A stretch of DNA of 64,000 bases. Origin: Candidatus Dormiibacterota bacterium (lineage in GTDB: Bacteria; Chloroflexota; Dormibacteria; Dormibacterales; Dormibacteraceae). Shown one piece after another: positions 25,191 to 33,567 of this stretch; position 1 is the stretch's first letter, and each line of letters opens with the position of its first letter. Below the pieces are notes generated by a model, which worked only from the letters and a program-made list of their open reading frames with translations, was not told where the DNA came from and did not search any database. Position numbers and translations under genes: made by a program. The DNA lies in assembly GCA_003169845.1 (NCBI GenBank), contig PNAG01000006.1, forward strand, positions 87,576-151,575, given 5' to 3'.

Positions 25191-25209
25191 GGCCGGATTT
25201 ACTCCGGCC
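25191..25209 (+). repeat. REP-like hairpin, copy D1
   Basis: GGCCGGA-TTTAC-TCCGGCC, a perfect 7-bp stem with a 5-base loop, in the 71-base gap between selB and metF. The same hairpin occurs at 63.96 kb in reverse orientation (21 bases shared including the flank) and a variant at 41.69 kb. Confidence 0.6.
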
Positions 25210-25227
25210 GTCCCAACGCCTGTATTT

Positions 25228-27102
25228 CTATCGCAATACGCGGGCGTCTCCGACGCGGCGGGTCACGCGCTCCGAGTCCAGGTGCTCCAGAAGGGCGAGC
25301 ACCGGCCGGCGGCTGGCGCCCATGCGATCGCGCAGCTGCGCGACCGTGATGGAACCGCTGTTCGAGATGATTTCACGCACCATCGCGACAGCTGTTGCGT
25401 AAGCATCCTTGGTGAAAGCGGTGTCGTCGCCGACCCGGACGATGTCTCCCCGCCGCGCCAGGGCGCGAACTAGCTCAGCGCTCACGCCCGTCTGCTTGAT
25501 GGCCTCGGAAAGCGACGGCGGAGCCAGCGGCTGCCGGGCGAGCAGCTCGATCAGCGGCGCGGCGGAGCCGCCTTCGGCGTTCAGCTGGACGCGGTGACCC
25601 GGCAGCGCGACCGCCCCGTCTTGCTCCGCCACGCGGCCGTCCTCGAGGAGGCCCTGGACCACCGACGGAAACGCGGCCGGCGGAACGCCGAGCTTGCTGC
25701 GAAGCTCCTCGCGCGCCATCCCCGATCGCAGGGGATGTGCGGCGTGGTAAGCGTCCAGCTCTCTCATCGCGCGTTGCGAGATCGACTGCCACGCGACGGA
25801 ATCGAAGAGCCAGTTGTCGATGCGCCTGGCCGTCAAGGCAGCCACGTCCGCTTCGGGCGCCAGGGTGGCCTTCAGCAGCGCCGCCACGGTCACGCCGCGT
25901 GGATACTTGCGCAGCTCTTCTTGCAAGACCTCGCCCGCTGCGCGGCGCTCGAGGGACTCCCGGACCGTGCCGTCGTGCCGCGAGTGCTTGCGCGGATTGA
26001 CATCGACGAGCCTTCCGCCCGCGACCGTCGTGGACGGGCTGGGGATCCGCAGGATGAACCGATCCTGTGGGGCCGCCGCGATCGGTCGCTCGAGGTACAG
26101 CTGAGCCCAACCCTTGCCGCCCGCGGCGATCTCGTCACCTTCGAGCATGATCACCCGGCAGCCCACCTCGGCCGTGCCCGTGTGCAGCTGGAGCTCAACC
26201 CCGTGGCGGAGCGATTGGGGCGCCGACGCAAGCACGCGCACGCTTGCGTCCACGCGCCGCGTGGCGTTGAGCGTCTTCGGACGAGCCAGCACGTCGCCGC
26301 GCGCGAGCTGGTCCTTCTCGACGCCGACAAGGTTTGCTGCGACCCGGCTGCCCGGCGACGCAGTTTCGACTTTGCGGTTGTGCTGCTGCAGGCCGCGCAC
26401 GCGAGCCATGGCGCCGCTTGGGACGACTTCGAGCTCCTCGCCCACCGTCACGGTGCCGTCGACCAGCGTGCCGGTCACGACGGTGCCGAACCCGCTCATG
26501 GTGAACACCCTGTCGATGGGCAACCGCGGACGGCCAAGATCAGGCTTCGCGGCGGCCACGTCGAGCAGCGCGCCCAGCGCCGCGACCAGCTCGGCCTTGC
26601 CCTCGCCGGTCACGGCCGAAAACGGGATCATCGGCGCGCCCTCCAGCGAGGTGCCGCCAATTGCCTCGATGACCTCGGACTTCACCAGTTCGAGCCAGTC
26701 GGCATCGACCAGGTCGACTTTCGAGAGCACGACGATGGCACGCCTCACGTCGAGCAGGTCGATGATCTCCAGGTGCTCCCGCGTCTGGGGCATGACTCCC
26801 TCGTCGGACGCGATCACGAGCATGACTGCGTCCAACCCGTGCGTTCCGGCCAGCATGTTGCGGATGAAGCGCGCGTGGCCGGGCACGTCGACGATTCCGA
26901 CGTCGATGCCGCTCGGCAGGCGCAGGTGCGCGAAGCCGAGGTCGATCGTCATGCCGCGGCGCTTCTCCTCGGCGAGGCGATCCGGGTCGATCCCGGTGAG
27001 GGCGATGATCAAGCTCGACTTGCCGTGATCGATGTGGCCGGCGGTTCCTATCACATAGTTGCCCTCCCCCTTCAGGAGGCGATCAACAGGTCCCATCCTC
27101 AT
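25228..27102 (-). CDS. selB: Selenocysteine-specific elongation factor
   Basis: 624 residues. The GTPase begins [19 protein letters not shown] with G3 VDVPGHARF and G4 SKVDLVD; EF-Tu-like domains 2 and 3 follow, then a C-terminal series of winged-helix domains that in SelB bind the SECIS hairpin of selenoprotein mRNA. Delivers Sec-tRNA to in-frame UGA. It is 46 bases downstream of selA. No selD, tRNA-Sec or selenoprotein was found in the window. Confidence 0.95.
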   Translation of the reverse strand: MRMGPVDRLLKGEGNYVIGTAGHIDHGKSSLIIALTGIDPDRLAEEKRRGMTIDLGFAHLRLPSGIDVGIVDVPGHARFIRNMLAGTHGLDAVMLVIASDEGVMPQTREHLEIIDLLDVRRAIVVLSKVDLVDADWLELVKSEVIEAIGGTSLEGAPMIPFSAVTGEGKAELVAALGALLDVAAAKPDLGRPRLPIDRVFTMSGFGTVVTGTLVDGTVTVGEELEVVPSGAMARVRGLQQHNRKVETASPGSRVAANLVGVEKDQLARGDVLARPKTLNATRRVDASVRVLASAPQSLRHGVELQLHTGTAEVGCRVIMLEGDEIAAGGKGWAQLYLERPIAAAPQDRFILRIPSPSTTVAGGRLVDVNPRKHSRHDGTVRESLERRAAGEVLQEELRKYPRGVTVAALLKATLAPEADVAALTARRIDNWLFDSVAWQSISQRAMRELDAYHAAHPLRSGMAREELRSKLGVPPAAFPSVVQGLLEDGRVAEQDGAVALPGHRVQLNAEGGSAAPLIELLARQPLAPPSLSEAIKQTGVSAELVRALARRGDIVRVGDDTAFTKDAYATAVAMVREIISNSGSITVAQLRDRMGASRRPVLALLEHLDSERVTRRVGDARVLR

Positions 27103-27148
27103 CGCGGCTTTGCGCGCAGGTCAGGAGAGGGTGCGCCGGAGTTGGTAG

Positions 27149-28516
27149 TCACAGCACGACACTGCGCACGGCCGCCTCCACCGCGTCGATCAGCGTCTCG
27201 TCCTCCCCCTTCAACACCGTGCGCGGGTCGAGACAGCACGCGTCCATCTCTATGCGGGCGATCACCGGCGGCTCGCCATGCCGCAGCGCGGCAGCAAGGC
27301 GCGACGCGGGTCCCGAGAGCGAAAGGAGCACGGTCGGCAGTCCATGCCCCGGAACCGAACCTCCTCCAACCGCCGATTCGCCCGGGACCAGCGTCACGCC
27401 CACGCCTCGCTCCGCGAGCTTCACCGACCACATCGCAGCGCGGCGCCGGACGTCTTCGACCGGGGCTCGGATCATCCGCTCGACAGGAATCTCGTCCAGC
27501 CTTCCGGCAATCCGCTGACGCAGCGTGGCCTCGAGAGCCGCCAGCGTCAGCTTGTCGATGCGGACGGCGCGGGCGAGCGGATGCCGGGACATCTTCTTGA
27601 CGGCCCCCGCCCCCGACTCGCCGCGCCCGAGAGCGATGCCGGCCTGAGGTCCGCCGAACAGCTTGTCGCCGGAGAAGGTCACGACGTCAGAGTGTTGGAG
27701 CGACTCGGCCACTGTCGGCTCATCCGCGATTGGCCCGGTCGCGCCGCTGCCGAGGTCGTCGATCAGCAGCAGGTCGTGGGCACGTGCGACCGCTGCCATC
27801 TCGGCCAGGGACGCCCCTTCGGTGAACCCTTCGACCCGAAAGTTCGAGGTGTGGACACGGAGCAGCGCACCGGTTCGCGATGTGACCGCCTGCTCGTAGT
27901 CGTCCTGGCGCGTGCGGTTGGTCGTCCCGACCTCGACCATCCGCGCGCCCGACAGCCGCATCACGTCCGGCATGCGGAAGGCGCCGCCGATCTCCACCTG
28001 CTGTCCGCGCGAGACGATGACCTCCTTGCCCTTGCACAGAGCCGTCAGCGCAAGGAGGATCGCGGCCGCGTTGTTGTTCACGACCAGCGCCGCCTCGCAC
28101 CCGAACAGCCGCCCCAGCAGGCCGGAAAGGAGCGCAGCCCTCTCACCTCGGCGCCCTGAGTCGAGGTCCAGCTCCAGGTTGCTGTAACCTCCGGCGACCT
28201 CCAGGGCATCGACCGCAGCTCGCGACAGGGGCGCGCGGCCGAGGTTGGTGTGCAGAATCACTCCGCTGGCGTTGATGACGCGGCGCAGCCTTGGCGCGAC
28301 CGCGGCGCGAAGCGCGGCGCCAACCCGTGTCACGCGCCCGCTCTCGTCCACCTCGTCGCCCGCGCGCTCCGCCGCCACCTGGTCACGCAGAGCGTCCACG
28401 ACCCGCGCGTGTCCGTATTCCTTGACGAGCTCCGCGTAGGCGGGCTCGTTCACAAGCCCGCCTATGGGGGGCAGGGATGAAGTCCGTTGAATCCTGGAAT
28501 CCCGTAAGTGGCGCAT
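27149..28516 (-). CDS. selA: L-seryl-tRNA(Sec) selenium transferase
   Basis: The frame opens further upstream; ATG 28516 (455 residues) fits the family length and keeps the N-terminal LPPIGGLVNEPAYAEL...YGHARVVDALR that aligns with E. coli SelA. The PLP lysine is in FSGDKLFGGPQAGI, preceded by LLIDDLGSGA. It converts Ser-tRNA(Sec) to Sec-tRNA(Sec) using selenophosphate. The 5' end overlaps the site-2 protease gene by 55 bases, and selB follows. Confidence 0.92.
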   Translation of the reverse strand: MRHLRDSRIQRTSSLPPIGGLVNEPAYAELVKEYGHARVVDALRDQVAAERAGDEVDESGRVTRVGAALRAAVAPRLRRVINASGVILHTNLGRAPLSRAAVDALEVAGGYSNLELDLDSGRRGERAALLSGLLGRLFGCEAALVVNNNAAAILLALTALCKGKEVIVSRGQQVEIGGAFRMPDVMRLSGARMVEVGTTNRTRQDDYEQAVTSRTGALLRVHTSNFRVEGFTEGASLAEMAAVARAHDLLLIDDLGSGATGPIADEPTVAESLQHSDVVTFSGDKLFGGPQAGIALGRGESGAGAVKKMSRHPLARAVRIDKLTLAALEATLRQRIAGRLDEIPVERMIRAPVEDVRRRAAMWSVKLAERGVGVTLVPGESAVGGGSVPGHGLPTVLLSLSGPASRLAAALRHGEPPVIARIEMDACCLDPRTVLKGEDETLIDAVEAAVRSVVL

Positions 28517-29172
28517 CCGCCCAATGAGATTAGGCTCGCGGGCCAGTAGAACGGAGTCATCACGGCCGACAAGAGGCTGCCGCCCTGGAACAGCTGCCAG
28601 AGAAAGATCACGACGATGCATCCCACCCAAATCTGCTGCCGGCGCGAGTTGACCTGGTAGAAGAAGCGCGGATTACGGTTGCGAAAGATGGCCTCGATCA
28701 CCGCCCAGCCGTCCAGGCCCGGGATGGGCAGCAGCTGGAAGGCGAAGATCGAGAGGTTCAGGAACACGATGGCGTAGATCGCCTCCCCAATGAGCCCTGG
28801 CGACAGGTCTAGCGTCGAATGCATGCCGAGCCGGGTCAGGAACTGCCAGAGGAAGCCAAGGACGATCGCGATGACCAGGTTCGCGGCCGGCCCGCCCAGC
28901 TCGTGGACGACGCGCTGTCCGGTGGTGCTGATGCGGTTGGGCTGCACCGGCACCCGACGGCCCCATCCCACCAGCGCCACGAACACGGCAATGACCCCGA
29001 GCGGCTCGAGGAAACGCCGCGGATTGGGGGTGAGGTAGCCGAAGTAGCGAACCGAACGATCGCCGAGGAAGTACGCGGCGAGGGCGTGGCCGATCTCATG
29101 TACGGGGATGGCGATCAGGAGGGCCGGCACCAACAGGAGGGCCGCAAGGATGAAGGCTACGAAGTTGCTCAT
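28462..29172 (-). CDS. Site-2-type (M50) membrane metalloprotease
   Basis: ATG 29172, 236 residues, about five membrane segments. The zinc motif HEIGHALAAY lies in the first helix near residue 25; a second metal-ligand segment is IPGLDGWAVIEAIF, the LDG form of the M50 NxxPxxxLDG motif. Such enzymes cleave substrates within the membrane. Its leader contains two interleaved perfect inverted repeats, the nearer one ending 4 bases before the ATG. Confidence 0.8.
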   Translation of the reverse strand: MSNFVAFILAALLLVPALLIAIPVHEIGHALAAYFLGDRSVRYFGYLTPNPRRFLEPLGVIAVFVALVGWGRRVPVQPNRISTTGQRVVHELGGPAANLVIAIVLGFLWQFLTRLGMHSTLDLSPGLIGEAIYAIVFLNLSIFAFQLLPIPGLDGWAVIEAIFRNRNPRFFYQVNSRRQQIWVGCIVVIFLWQLFQGGSLLSAVMTPFYWPASLISLGGCATYGIPGFNGLHPCPP

Positions 29173-29175
29173 CTC

Positions 29176-29266
29176 GGGGTCCCCGCGAAGGTCCCCCACG
29201 AACTCGCAGGATGCGCCTTGAGTTCGCGGGGACCCCTCTCAGGGCGAAGCCTCCGAGTTCGTGGGG
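29176..29266 (-). promoter_or_regulatory. Interleaved inverted repeats in the M50 protease leader
   Basis: Arm a GGGGTCCCCGCGAA (29176-29189) is the perfect complement of TTCGCGGGGACCCC (29223-29236); arm b CCCCACGAACTCG (29194-29206) of CGAGTTCGTGGGG (29254-29266). The order a-b-a'-b' makes the stems interleaved, so the RNA can form a pseudoknot or two alternative hairpins. In the minus-strand mRNA stem a ends 4 bases before the start codon and would hide the ribosome site. Candidate translational switch; ligand or trigger unknown. Confidence 0.5.
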
Positions 29267-29269
29267 TTT

Positions 29270-29536
29270 TCAATCGATAGGAATTTTGCCGACGCGCTTG
29301 GACGGCCGCCGCTGCGCGGGCGCGCGACGGGCTCCGTTGGCGGCCGCCCGCCGCCGGCCGCCCGGCGTCGCGGTCACCCGGTGCTCGTACATGAGCATGA
29401 GCGCGGTGATGAGCTCGCGCTGCGCATTGAGCAGGTGCACCTGGGCGGCCGGCGGCACCATGTCCGAGAGCAGGTGGCCGATCCGTGAACCAAGCTCGTT
29501 GACTGTCTCGATCAGACGTTCCCCGTCGCGGCTCAT
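29270..29536 (-). CDS. Small hypothetical protein co-encoded with the ArsA ATPase
   Basis: 88 residues; the ATG overlaps the arsA stop (ATGA, 4 bases). The first 55 residues form an amphipathic helical region (LIETVNELGSRIGHLLSDMVPPAAQVHLLNAQREL); the rest is Arg/Ala-rich and disordered. No family recognised. Tight coupling suggests it works with the ATPase upstream. Confidence 0.65.
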   Translation of the reverse strand: MSRDGERLIETVNELGSRIGHLLSDMVPPAAQVHLLNAQRELITALMLMYEHRVTATPGGRRRAAANGARRAPAQRRPSKRVGKIPID

Positions 29537-30732
29537 TTCTTCTTCTCCTGAGTGGTCGCCTTCTGCTCCGGCTTGGCGAATCGAACGCGAAGCTCGCCGT
29601 CGCTGACCGTCGCGCTGGTGGTGTCGCGCTGCGCGAGCACGCGAGGGAGCGAAATCTCGCGGCGGTAGTTGCCGAGCGTGACGTAGAGCTCGCCGTTGTG
29701 CCGGCTGAGATCAACCGACGAGCGGTCCGCGAACGGAACCTTGAGTGTGAGCACGTAATCGGTTCCGTCCTTGTCGATGCGCTGCGGGTTGGAGGTCGCG
29801 AAGTGCTGGGAGGGATCCCGCTCGCCGTACGTCTCGCGCGCCATCCGCAGGAGCATCTTCTCGCCGACCACCTCGCGGTCGAACAGCGGAACGTTGAAGA
29901 TCGGAATGCCGGCGAACGACTGCTCGACCTCGACCTGGTAGCGCTTGTGGATCTCCTGCCACTTCACGAACAGCTCGTCGTGCAGCTCGCCTGGGAGCAG
30001 GCGATTGACGATCACGGCGTCGGTGACGTAGCCGAACAGGCTGAGATACGTGTAGGCGCGCTTGGCCTCCTTCACCACCATCTTCTCGAGGTTGAGCACG
30101 ATGCGGACGGTCGTCATCGACGCATCGGTGAGGAGGTTGCGCATGCCGCCCAGGTCGAGGAGCAGGTCCTTGAGCGAGGCATAGATCTCGTCGGATGGGA
30201 GCGGCATTCCGATCAACGGCTGCAGCACCGGCCGCGCCACGCGCATCGCGCGGCGCTGCCACGGAAAGATCTTGTCCAGCCACCACTTGGCGGCGTCGGG
30301 GAAGGTGAGGAGCTGCAGCGTCTCGCCGGTCGGCGCGCAATCGACGATCAGGACGTCGTGCTCGGCTCGCTGCGCATAGTGCTTGATCCACATCAAGGAG
30401 GCGATCTCGTCCATACCCGGCGGGTTGGCCACCTCGTCCGCCACCACCTCGTCCAGGCCCTGCGTGGCGAACACCTCGGCGGCATACTCGTGCAGCTTCA
30501 CCCAGTGGCGCTGCATCTCGTGCAGCGACGAGACCTCGTGCGCCCAGAGGTTGTCGGAGACCAGCGTGAGGTCGTGACCGAGCTCGACGTCGAAGGAGTC
30601 ACCCAGGGAATGGGCGGGGTCGGTGCTCATGATCACCGTCCGATATCCGGCCCTGGCGCACTGGACCGCTGTGGCGGCGGCGACGGAGGTCTTGCCGACG
30701 CCTCCTTTTCCGGTGAACAGGATCACCCGCAC
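29533..30732 (-). CDS. ArsA/Get3-family ATPase with C-terminal HSP20-like domain
   Basis: 399 residues. Deviant Walker A FTGKGGVGKTSVAAA opens the protein; switch I STDPAHSLGDSF and switch II IVDCAPTGETLQLLTFP are present. The last 80 residues (VLTLKVPFADRSSVDLSRHNGELYVTLGNYRREISLP, in part) form an ArsA_HSP20 alpha-crystallin-like domain seen in actinobacterial and cyanobacterial homologues. With no arsenite genes nearby, a chaperone-like role is more likely than arsenite pumping. Confidence 0.9.
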   Translation of the reverse strand: MRVILFTGKGGVGKTSVAAATAVQCARAGYRTVIMSTDPAHSLGDSFDVELGHDLTLVSDNLWAHEVSSLHEMQRHWVKLHEYAAEVFATQGLDEVVADEVANPPGMDEIASLMWIKHYAQRAEHDVLIVDCAPTGETLQLLTFPDAAKWWLDKIFPWQRRAMRVARPVLQPLIGMPLPSDEIYASLKDLLLDLGGMRNLLTDASMTTVRIVLNLEKMVVKEAKRAYTYLSLFGYVTDAVIVNRLLPGELHDELFVKWQEIHKRYQVEVEQSFAGIPIFNVPLFDREVVGEKMLLRMARETYGERDPSQHFATSNPQRIDKDGTDYVLTLKVPFADRSSVDLSRHNGELYVTLGNYRREISLPRVLAQRDTTSATVSDGELRVRFAKPEQKATTQEKKK

Positions 30733-30784
30733 GCGGTTGAGTTTACGTGAGGGCTTTGGAGCCCGGACTTTGCTGGCTCGGCGC

Positions 30785-31258
30785 TCAAGAAGGACTCTTC
30801 GAATCGCGCCTTTTCTTGAGGTGCTCGAGCACCTTGAGGGTGGCCTCGGTGTTGCGCTCGATCTCCTCGAGGATCTCGAGGGTCGCCCTCTCGGACACCT
30901 CGGCCACCTCGGCCGTGTGCTCCAGCCTCAGGCGGTCCTTCTGGGCCTGGCGGTTACCCGAAAGCAACAGGACGGGACCCGTGAATGCAGCCTGGATGGT
31001 GAACATCAGATTCAAGAGGATGAACGGATACAGGTCCCATTTGTGGGTGAAGAATTCGACGGAGTTGATGAACACCCAGATCGCGATGAGGACGCTCTGG
31101 ATGATCAGGAACCACCATGAACCAATGCCTGCAGCGGCCTGGTCCGCTACACGCTCACCACGGGTGGCCTCGTCGTGGAAGAGCTGGTTGACCGGGTGCT
31201 TGTGCTTGGCCGCAACCGTCCGCCGCGCAGTGGTGACCTCGGTGTCAGCCGACATCAA
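30785..31258 (-). CDS. DUF1003 membrane protein, paralogue 2
   Basis: 157 residues with two membrane helices (WWFLIIQSVLIAIWVFIN and YPFILLNLMFTIQAAFTGPVLLLS), flanked by the conserved RVADQAAAGIGSW and NRQAQKDRLRLEHTAEV. DUF1003 proteins are of unknown function, sometimes near metal or acid stress genes. It overlaps the preceding paralogue by 4 bases and shares its architecture, so the pair arose by tandem duplication. Confidence 0.85.
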   Translation of the reverse strand: MMSADTEVTTARRTVAAKHKHPVNQLFHDEATRGERVADQAAAGIGSWWFLIIQSVLIAIWVFINSVEFFTHKWDLYPFILLNLMFTIQAAFTGPVLLLSGNRQAQKDRLRLEHTAEVAEVSERATLEILEEIERNTEATLKVLEHLKKRRDSKSPS

Positions 31259-31737
31259 GCGAATTCGGCCTCGAGCTCTTTGAGGATGCGCAGCGTGAGG
31301 TCGGTGTTCTTCTTGATCTCAACGAGGATGCGGTTGATTTGTTCCTCGCCCTTGTCTGCCTCGTCGGCCATGTGCTCCAGCGTGATGCGGTCTTTTTGCG
31401 CATGCCGGTTGCCCGCCAGCAGCACGATGGGGCCCGCGTAGGTGGCCTGGAAGGAGAGCACAAGGTTGAGGAGGATGAACGGGTATGGATCCCAGTGCCT
31501 CACAAAAAGGCCCCAGTAGTTTACTGCCGCCCAGGCGAGCAGCAGGACTGATTGAATGATGATGAACGTCCACGAGCCTAAGACTGCTGAGACCTGATCC
31601 GCGATGCGCGCCCCGCGGCTGGCCTCCTCGTAGTGCGCCCTGTTGATGGGGTGCTTGTGGTCCGCTTTGGGGTCGCGGTGCTTTAGACGAAGCCGGTGGA
31701 CTAAGACGTGCGAACCGGATGCATCTGGCTGCGCCAT
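31255..31737 (-). CDS. DUF1003 membrane protein, paralogue 1
   Basis: 160 residues with the same layout as its neighbour: HPINRAHYEEASRGARIADQVSAVLGSWTF, two helices (IIIQSVLLLAWAAVNYWG and YPFILLNLVLSFQATYAGPIVLLAGN) and RHAQKDRITLEHMADE, ending in a short coiled coil. Probably a heteromeric or duplicated partner of the downstream gene. Confidence 0.85.
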   Translation of the reverse strand: MAQPDASGSHVLVHRLRLKHRDPKADHKHPINRAHYEEASRGARIADQVSAVLGSWTFIIIQSVLLLAWAAVNYWGLFVRHWDPYPFILLNLVLSFQATYAGPIVLLAGNRHAQKDRITLEHMADEADKGEEQINRILVEIKKNTDLTLRILKELEAEFA

Positions 31738-31785
31738 CGGCTGAAGGTTAGCGGTGGGACCCCGCGAGTGTCTACGAAAACGGAG

Positions 31786-32157
31786 CTACTTGACGAGCAG
31801 GGGCACCGCGAAGGAACCAACGCCCAGGAGGACGACCATGGCCACGCCGACGACCACCAGCCGCACCAGGTCTTTGGTGAAGTACGGGACGCGGTCGAGC
31901 GGAATCGACGGGTCCGCCGACTCGACGATGTAGCGGCCGCCGCGGACCTTGGTGAACTGGTTGCGGGCCCCAAGCGACATCTCGACGGAGCGAACCAGGG
32001 CCTGGTCGCCACCGACCCGAGCCTGCGAGACGCTGCGGGTGGGACCGACCTGGGTAGCGGTGGACGAGGTGGCGCCCATGCCTGGTGTCAGCGGTCCCGC
32101 CGGCCTGACCGGCGGCCGAAACTTGCCCTTGCTTCGCTTCTTGCCCTTGCGGCTCAC
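31786..32157 (-). CDS. Hypothetical protein with a single C-terminal membrane anchor
   Basis: 123 residues. The first 15 residues are strongly basic (MSRKGKKRSKGKFRPP), a low-complexity region follows, and the only hydrophobic segment is at the C terminus (LVRLVVVGVAMVVLLGVGSFAVPLLV), giving a tail-anchored topology. That is notable because a Get3/ArsA-type ATPase, which handles tail-anchored proteins in eukaryotes, lies 1 kb downstream; the link is speculative. Element F lies in its leader. Confidence 0.6.
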   Translation of the reverse strand: MSRKGKKRSKGKFRPPVRPAGPLTPGMGATSSTATQVGPTRSVSQARVGGDQALVRSVEMSLGARNQFTKVRGGRYIVESADPSIPLDRVPYFTKDLVRLVVVGVAMVVLLGVGSFAVPLLVK

Positions 32158-32217
32158 AGCCCAAGTCTAGTGTCGATAAGGCACCCGCTGAGCAGCGCGT
32201 TGCTCGGAAGGTTTGGA

Positions 32218-32288
32218 ACAGGCAGGCGGTTTGGGGGAGCCGGTAGTGCGTCGTGGAGTGCGACCTGGAGTGCGATCCGCCTGCCTGT
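32218..32288. repeat. Long inverted repeat with internal tandem repeat (element F)
   Basis: ACAGGCAGGCGG (32218-32229) and CCGCCTGCCTGT (32277-32288) are perfect 12-base arms. Inside, GGAGTGCGA occurs twice in tandem 12 bases apart. The element sits in the 309-base gap between the tail-anchored protein and the tiny ORF at 32467; I see nothing else in that gap except an A+T-richer stretch around 32340-32390 that could hold promoters. Confidence 0.5.
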
Positions 32289-32466
32289 CGTTGGGCCGTG
32301 GGACTCAACCGGGGCTGAGACGTTGGCTACGACATGTTGTGTCCCGGGCGAAGTTATAACCCCGAATGTAGTTATTGTCAAGGGTCTTAACATTCCTTGG
32401 CCGCACCAGCAACCCTGGATCGCGCCGGCCCGCAAGTCGCCGGGCGCCGTCCCCGTTAAGCGAGAC

Positions 32467-32556
32467 ATGAGATGGCTGCTGTTCGTGATCCTGGTCGTGG
32501 CACTGATCTGGGTGGCGATCCAGATGTGGCAGACCTTCTTCAACGGAAATTTCTAG
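32467..32556 (+). CDS. Possible 29-residue single-helix membrane peptide
   Basis: MRWLLFVILVVALIWVAIQM then WQTFFNGNF: one hydrophobic helix with a polar tail. No clear Shine-Dalgarno. In its favour, its TAG stop interlocks through CTAG with the stop of the converging YchF-like gene, the same junction seen at three other convergent pairs here. Homology searching is needed to accept it. Confidence 0.35.
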   Translation: MRWLLFVILVVALIWVAIQMWQTFFNGNF

Positions 32557-33566
32557 CGGCCGATTCTGAAGAAGATCACGTCGCCGTCCTTGACCCTGTA
32601 GTCGCGTCCCTCGACCCTCAGCTTGCCGGCCGCGCGCAACGCTTCCATGGATCCCGCCGCGACCAGCTCGTCGACTGAGGTCACCTCGGCCCTGATGAAA
32701 TGCTTCTCGAAATCGGTATGGATCTTGCTCGCCGCGACCGGCGCCGGCGCATCTCGCTCACAGGGCCAGGCGCGGACCTCCGGCTCGCCGGCGGTGAAGT
32801 AGGTGATCAGCCCGCCCGCCTCCCAAACCGCCCGTGCGATCCGTCCGAGACCCGACTCGTCGATTCCATACCCGGCGCGCATCTCGGCCTGCTCGCTCGG
32901 ATCCAGCTCGCCCAGCTCAGCCTCGAGCCGGGCCGACAGCGTGATCGCAGGGGCGCCCTCGGCCATCGCCAGCTTCGCCACCTTGGCGGCGGGCTCGCCA
33001 CCTCCCGGCAGCAGCTCATCCGCTGCGTTGGCGACGTAGACCGACGGCTTGAGCGTGACCGGGAAGATGCCAAGCAGGATGGCGCGCTGGTCCGGCTCCA
33101 GGTTCATAGTGCGCAGCTGCTTGCCGGCATCGAGGTGATCCTTGGCCGCGGTCAGGATCTCCTGCTCGGTCTGAGCATCCTTCCTGCCAGCGCGTGATTC
33201 CTTGGCGACGACCTCGAGCCGCCTCTCGACCGAGGCCAGGTCGGCGAGCACGAGGTCGAGGGCGAACTCCTCGAGCTCGGCGGCCGGATCAGGCTGAGGT
33301 CCGAAGCAGCGCGCGACCTTGACCAGCACGTCCGCCTGACGCGCAAAGGCGACGCGCTGCGCCCGGCTGCCGGGCGGCGTGTCCTCGACCCTCACCTGTG
33401 CCGCGGTCGTCTTCAACGGCCTGACCGCAGCGGCGAGGCGGTTCAAGCGCTCGTCGGGAACGTCCACCATCCCGACACCGTCGGCGCCACGTCCCGCGGT
33501 CAGTGCGTTGAAGAGCGTGCTCTTCCCCGCCCCCGTCGGGCCGACGATCGCTACGTTGACCGGCAT
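32553..33566 (-). CDS. YchF-like Obg-family P-loop protein, degenerate GTPase motifs
   Basis: 337 residues against about 363 for YchF. The P-loop is GPTGAGKST instead of GxPNVGKST; the switch II DxxGLVxGA block is missing, replaced by VEDTPPGSRAQRV; the base-recognition motif is NAAD rather than NxxE. The C-terminal TGS-like domain is well kept (KIHTDFEKHFIRAEV, VEGRDYRVKDGDVIFFRIG). It is therefore a divergent YchF paralogue that may bind but not cycle nucleotide normally. Upstream lies structured element E. Confidence 0.75.
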   Translation of the reverse strand: MPVNVAIVGPTGAGKSTLFNALTAGRGADGVGMVDVPDERLNRLAAAVRPLKTTAAQVRVEDTPPGSRAQRVAFARQADVLVKVARCFGPQPDPAAELEEFALDLVLADLASVERRLEVVAKESRAGRKDAQTEQEILTAAKDHLDAGKQLRTMNLEPDQRAILLGIFPVTLKPSVYVANAADELLPGGGEPAAKVAKLAMAEGAPAITLSARLEAELGELDPSEQAEMRAGYGIDESGLGRIARAVWEAGGLITYFTAGEPEVRAWPCERDAPAPVAASKIHTDFEKHFIRAEVTSVDELVAAGSMEALRAAGKLRVEGRDYRVKDGDVIFFRIGR

Positions 33567-33567
33567 T

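Noticed and set aside
25594..27600. 668-codon plus-strand ORF opposite selB/selA
   Set aside because: Shadow of selB; the ORF runs through both genes and the intergenic gap, and has no domain signature.
31708..32556. 282-codon plus-strand ORF across the tail-anchored gene
   Set aside because: Its first two-thirds are antisense to the hypothetical gene and intergenic element F; only the final 29 codons look protein-like and are listed separately.
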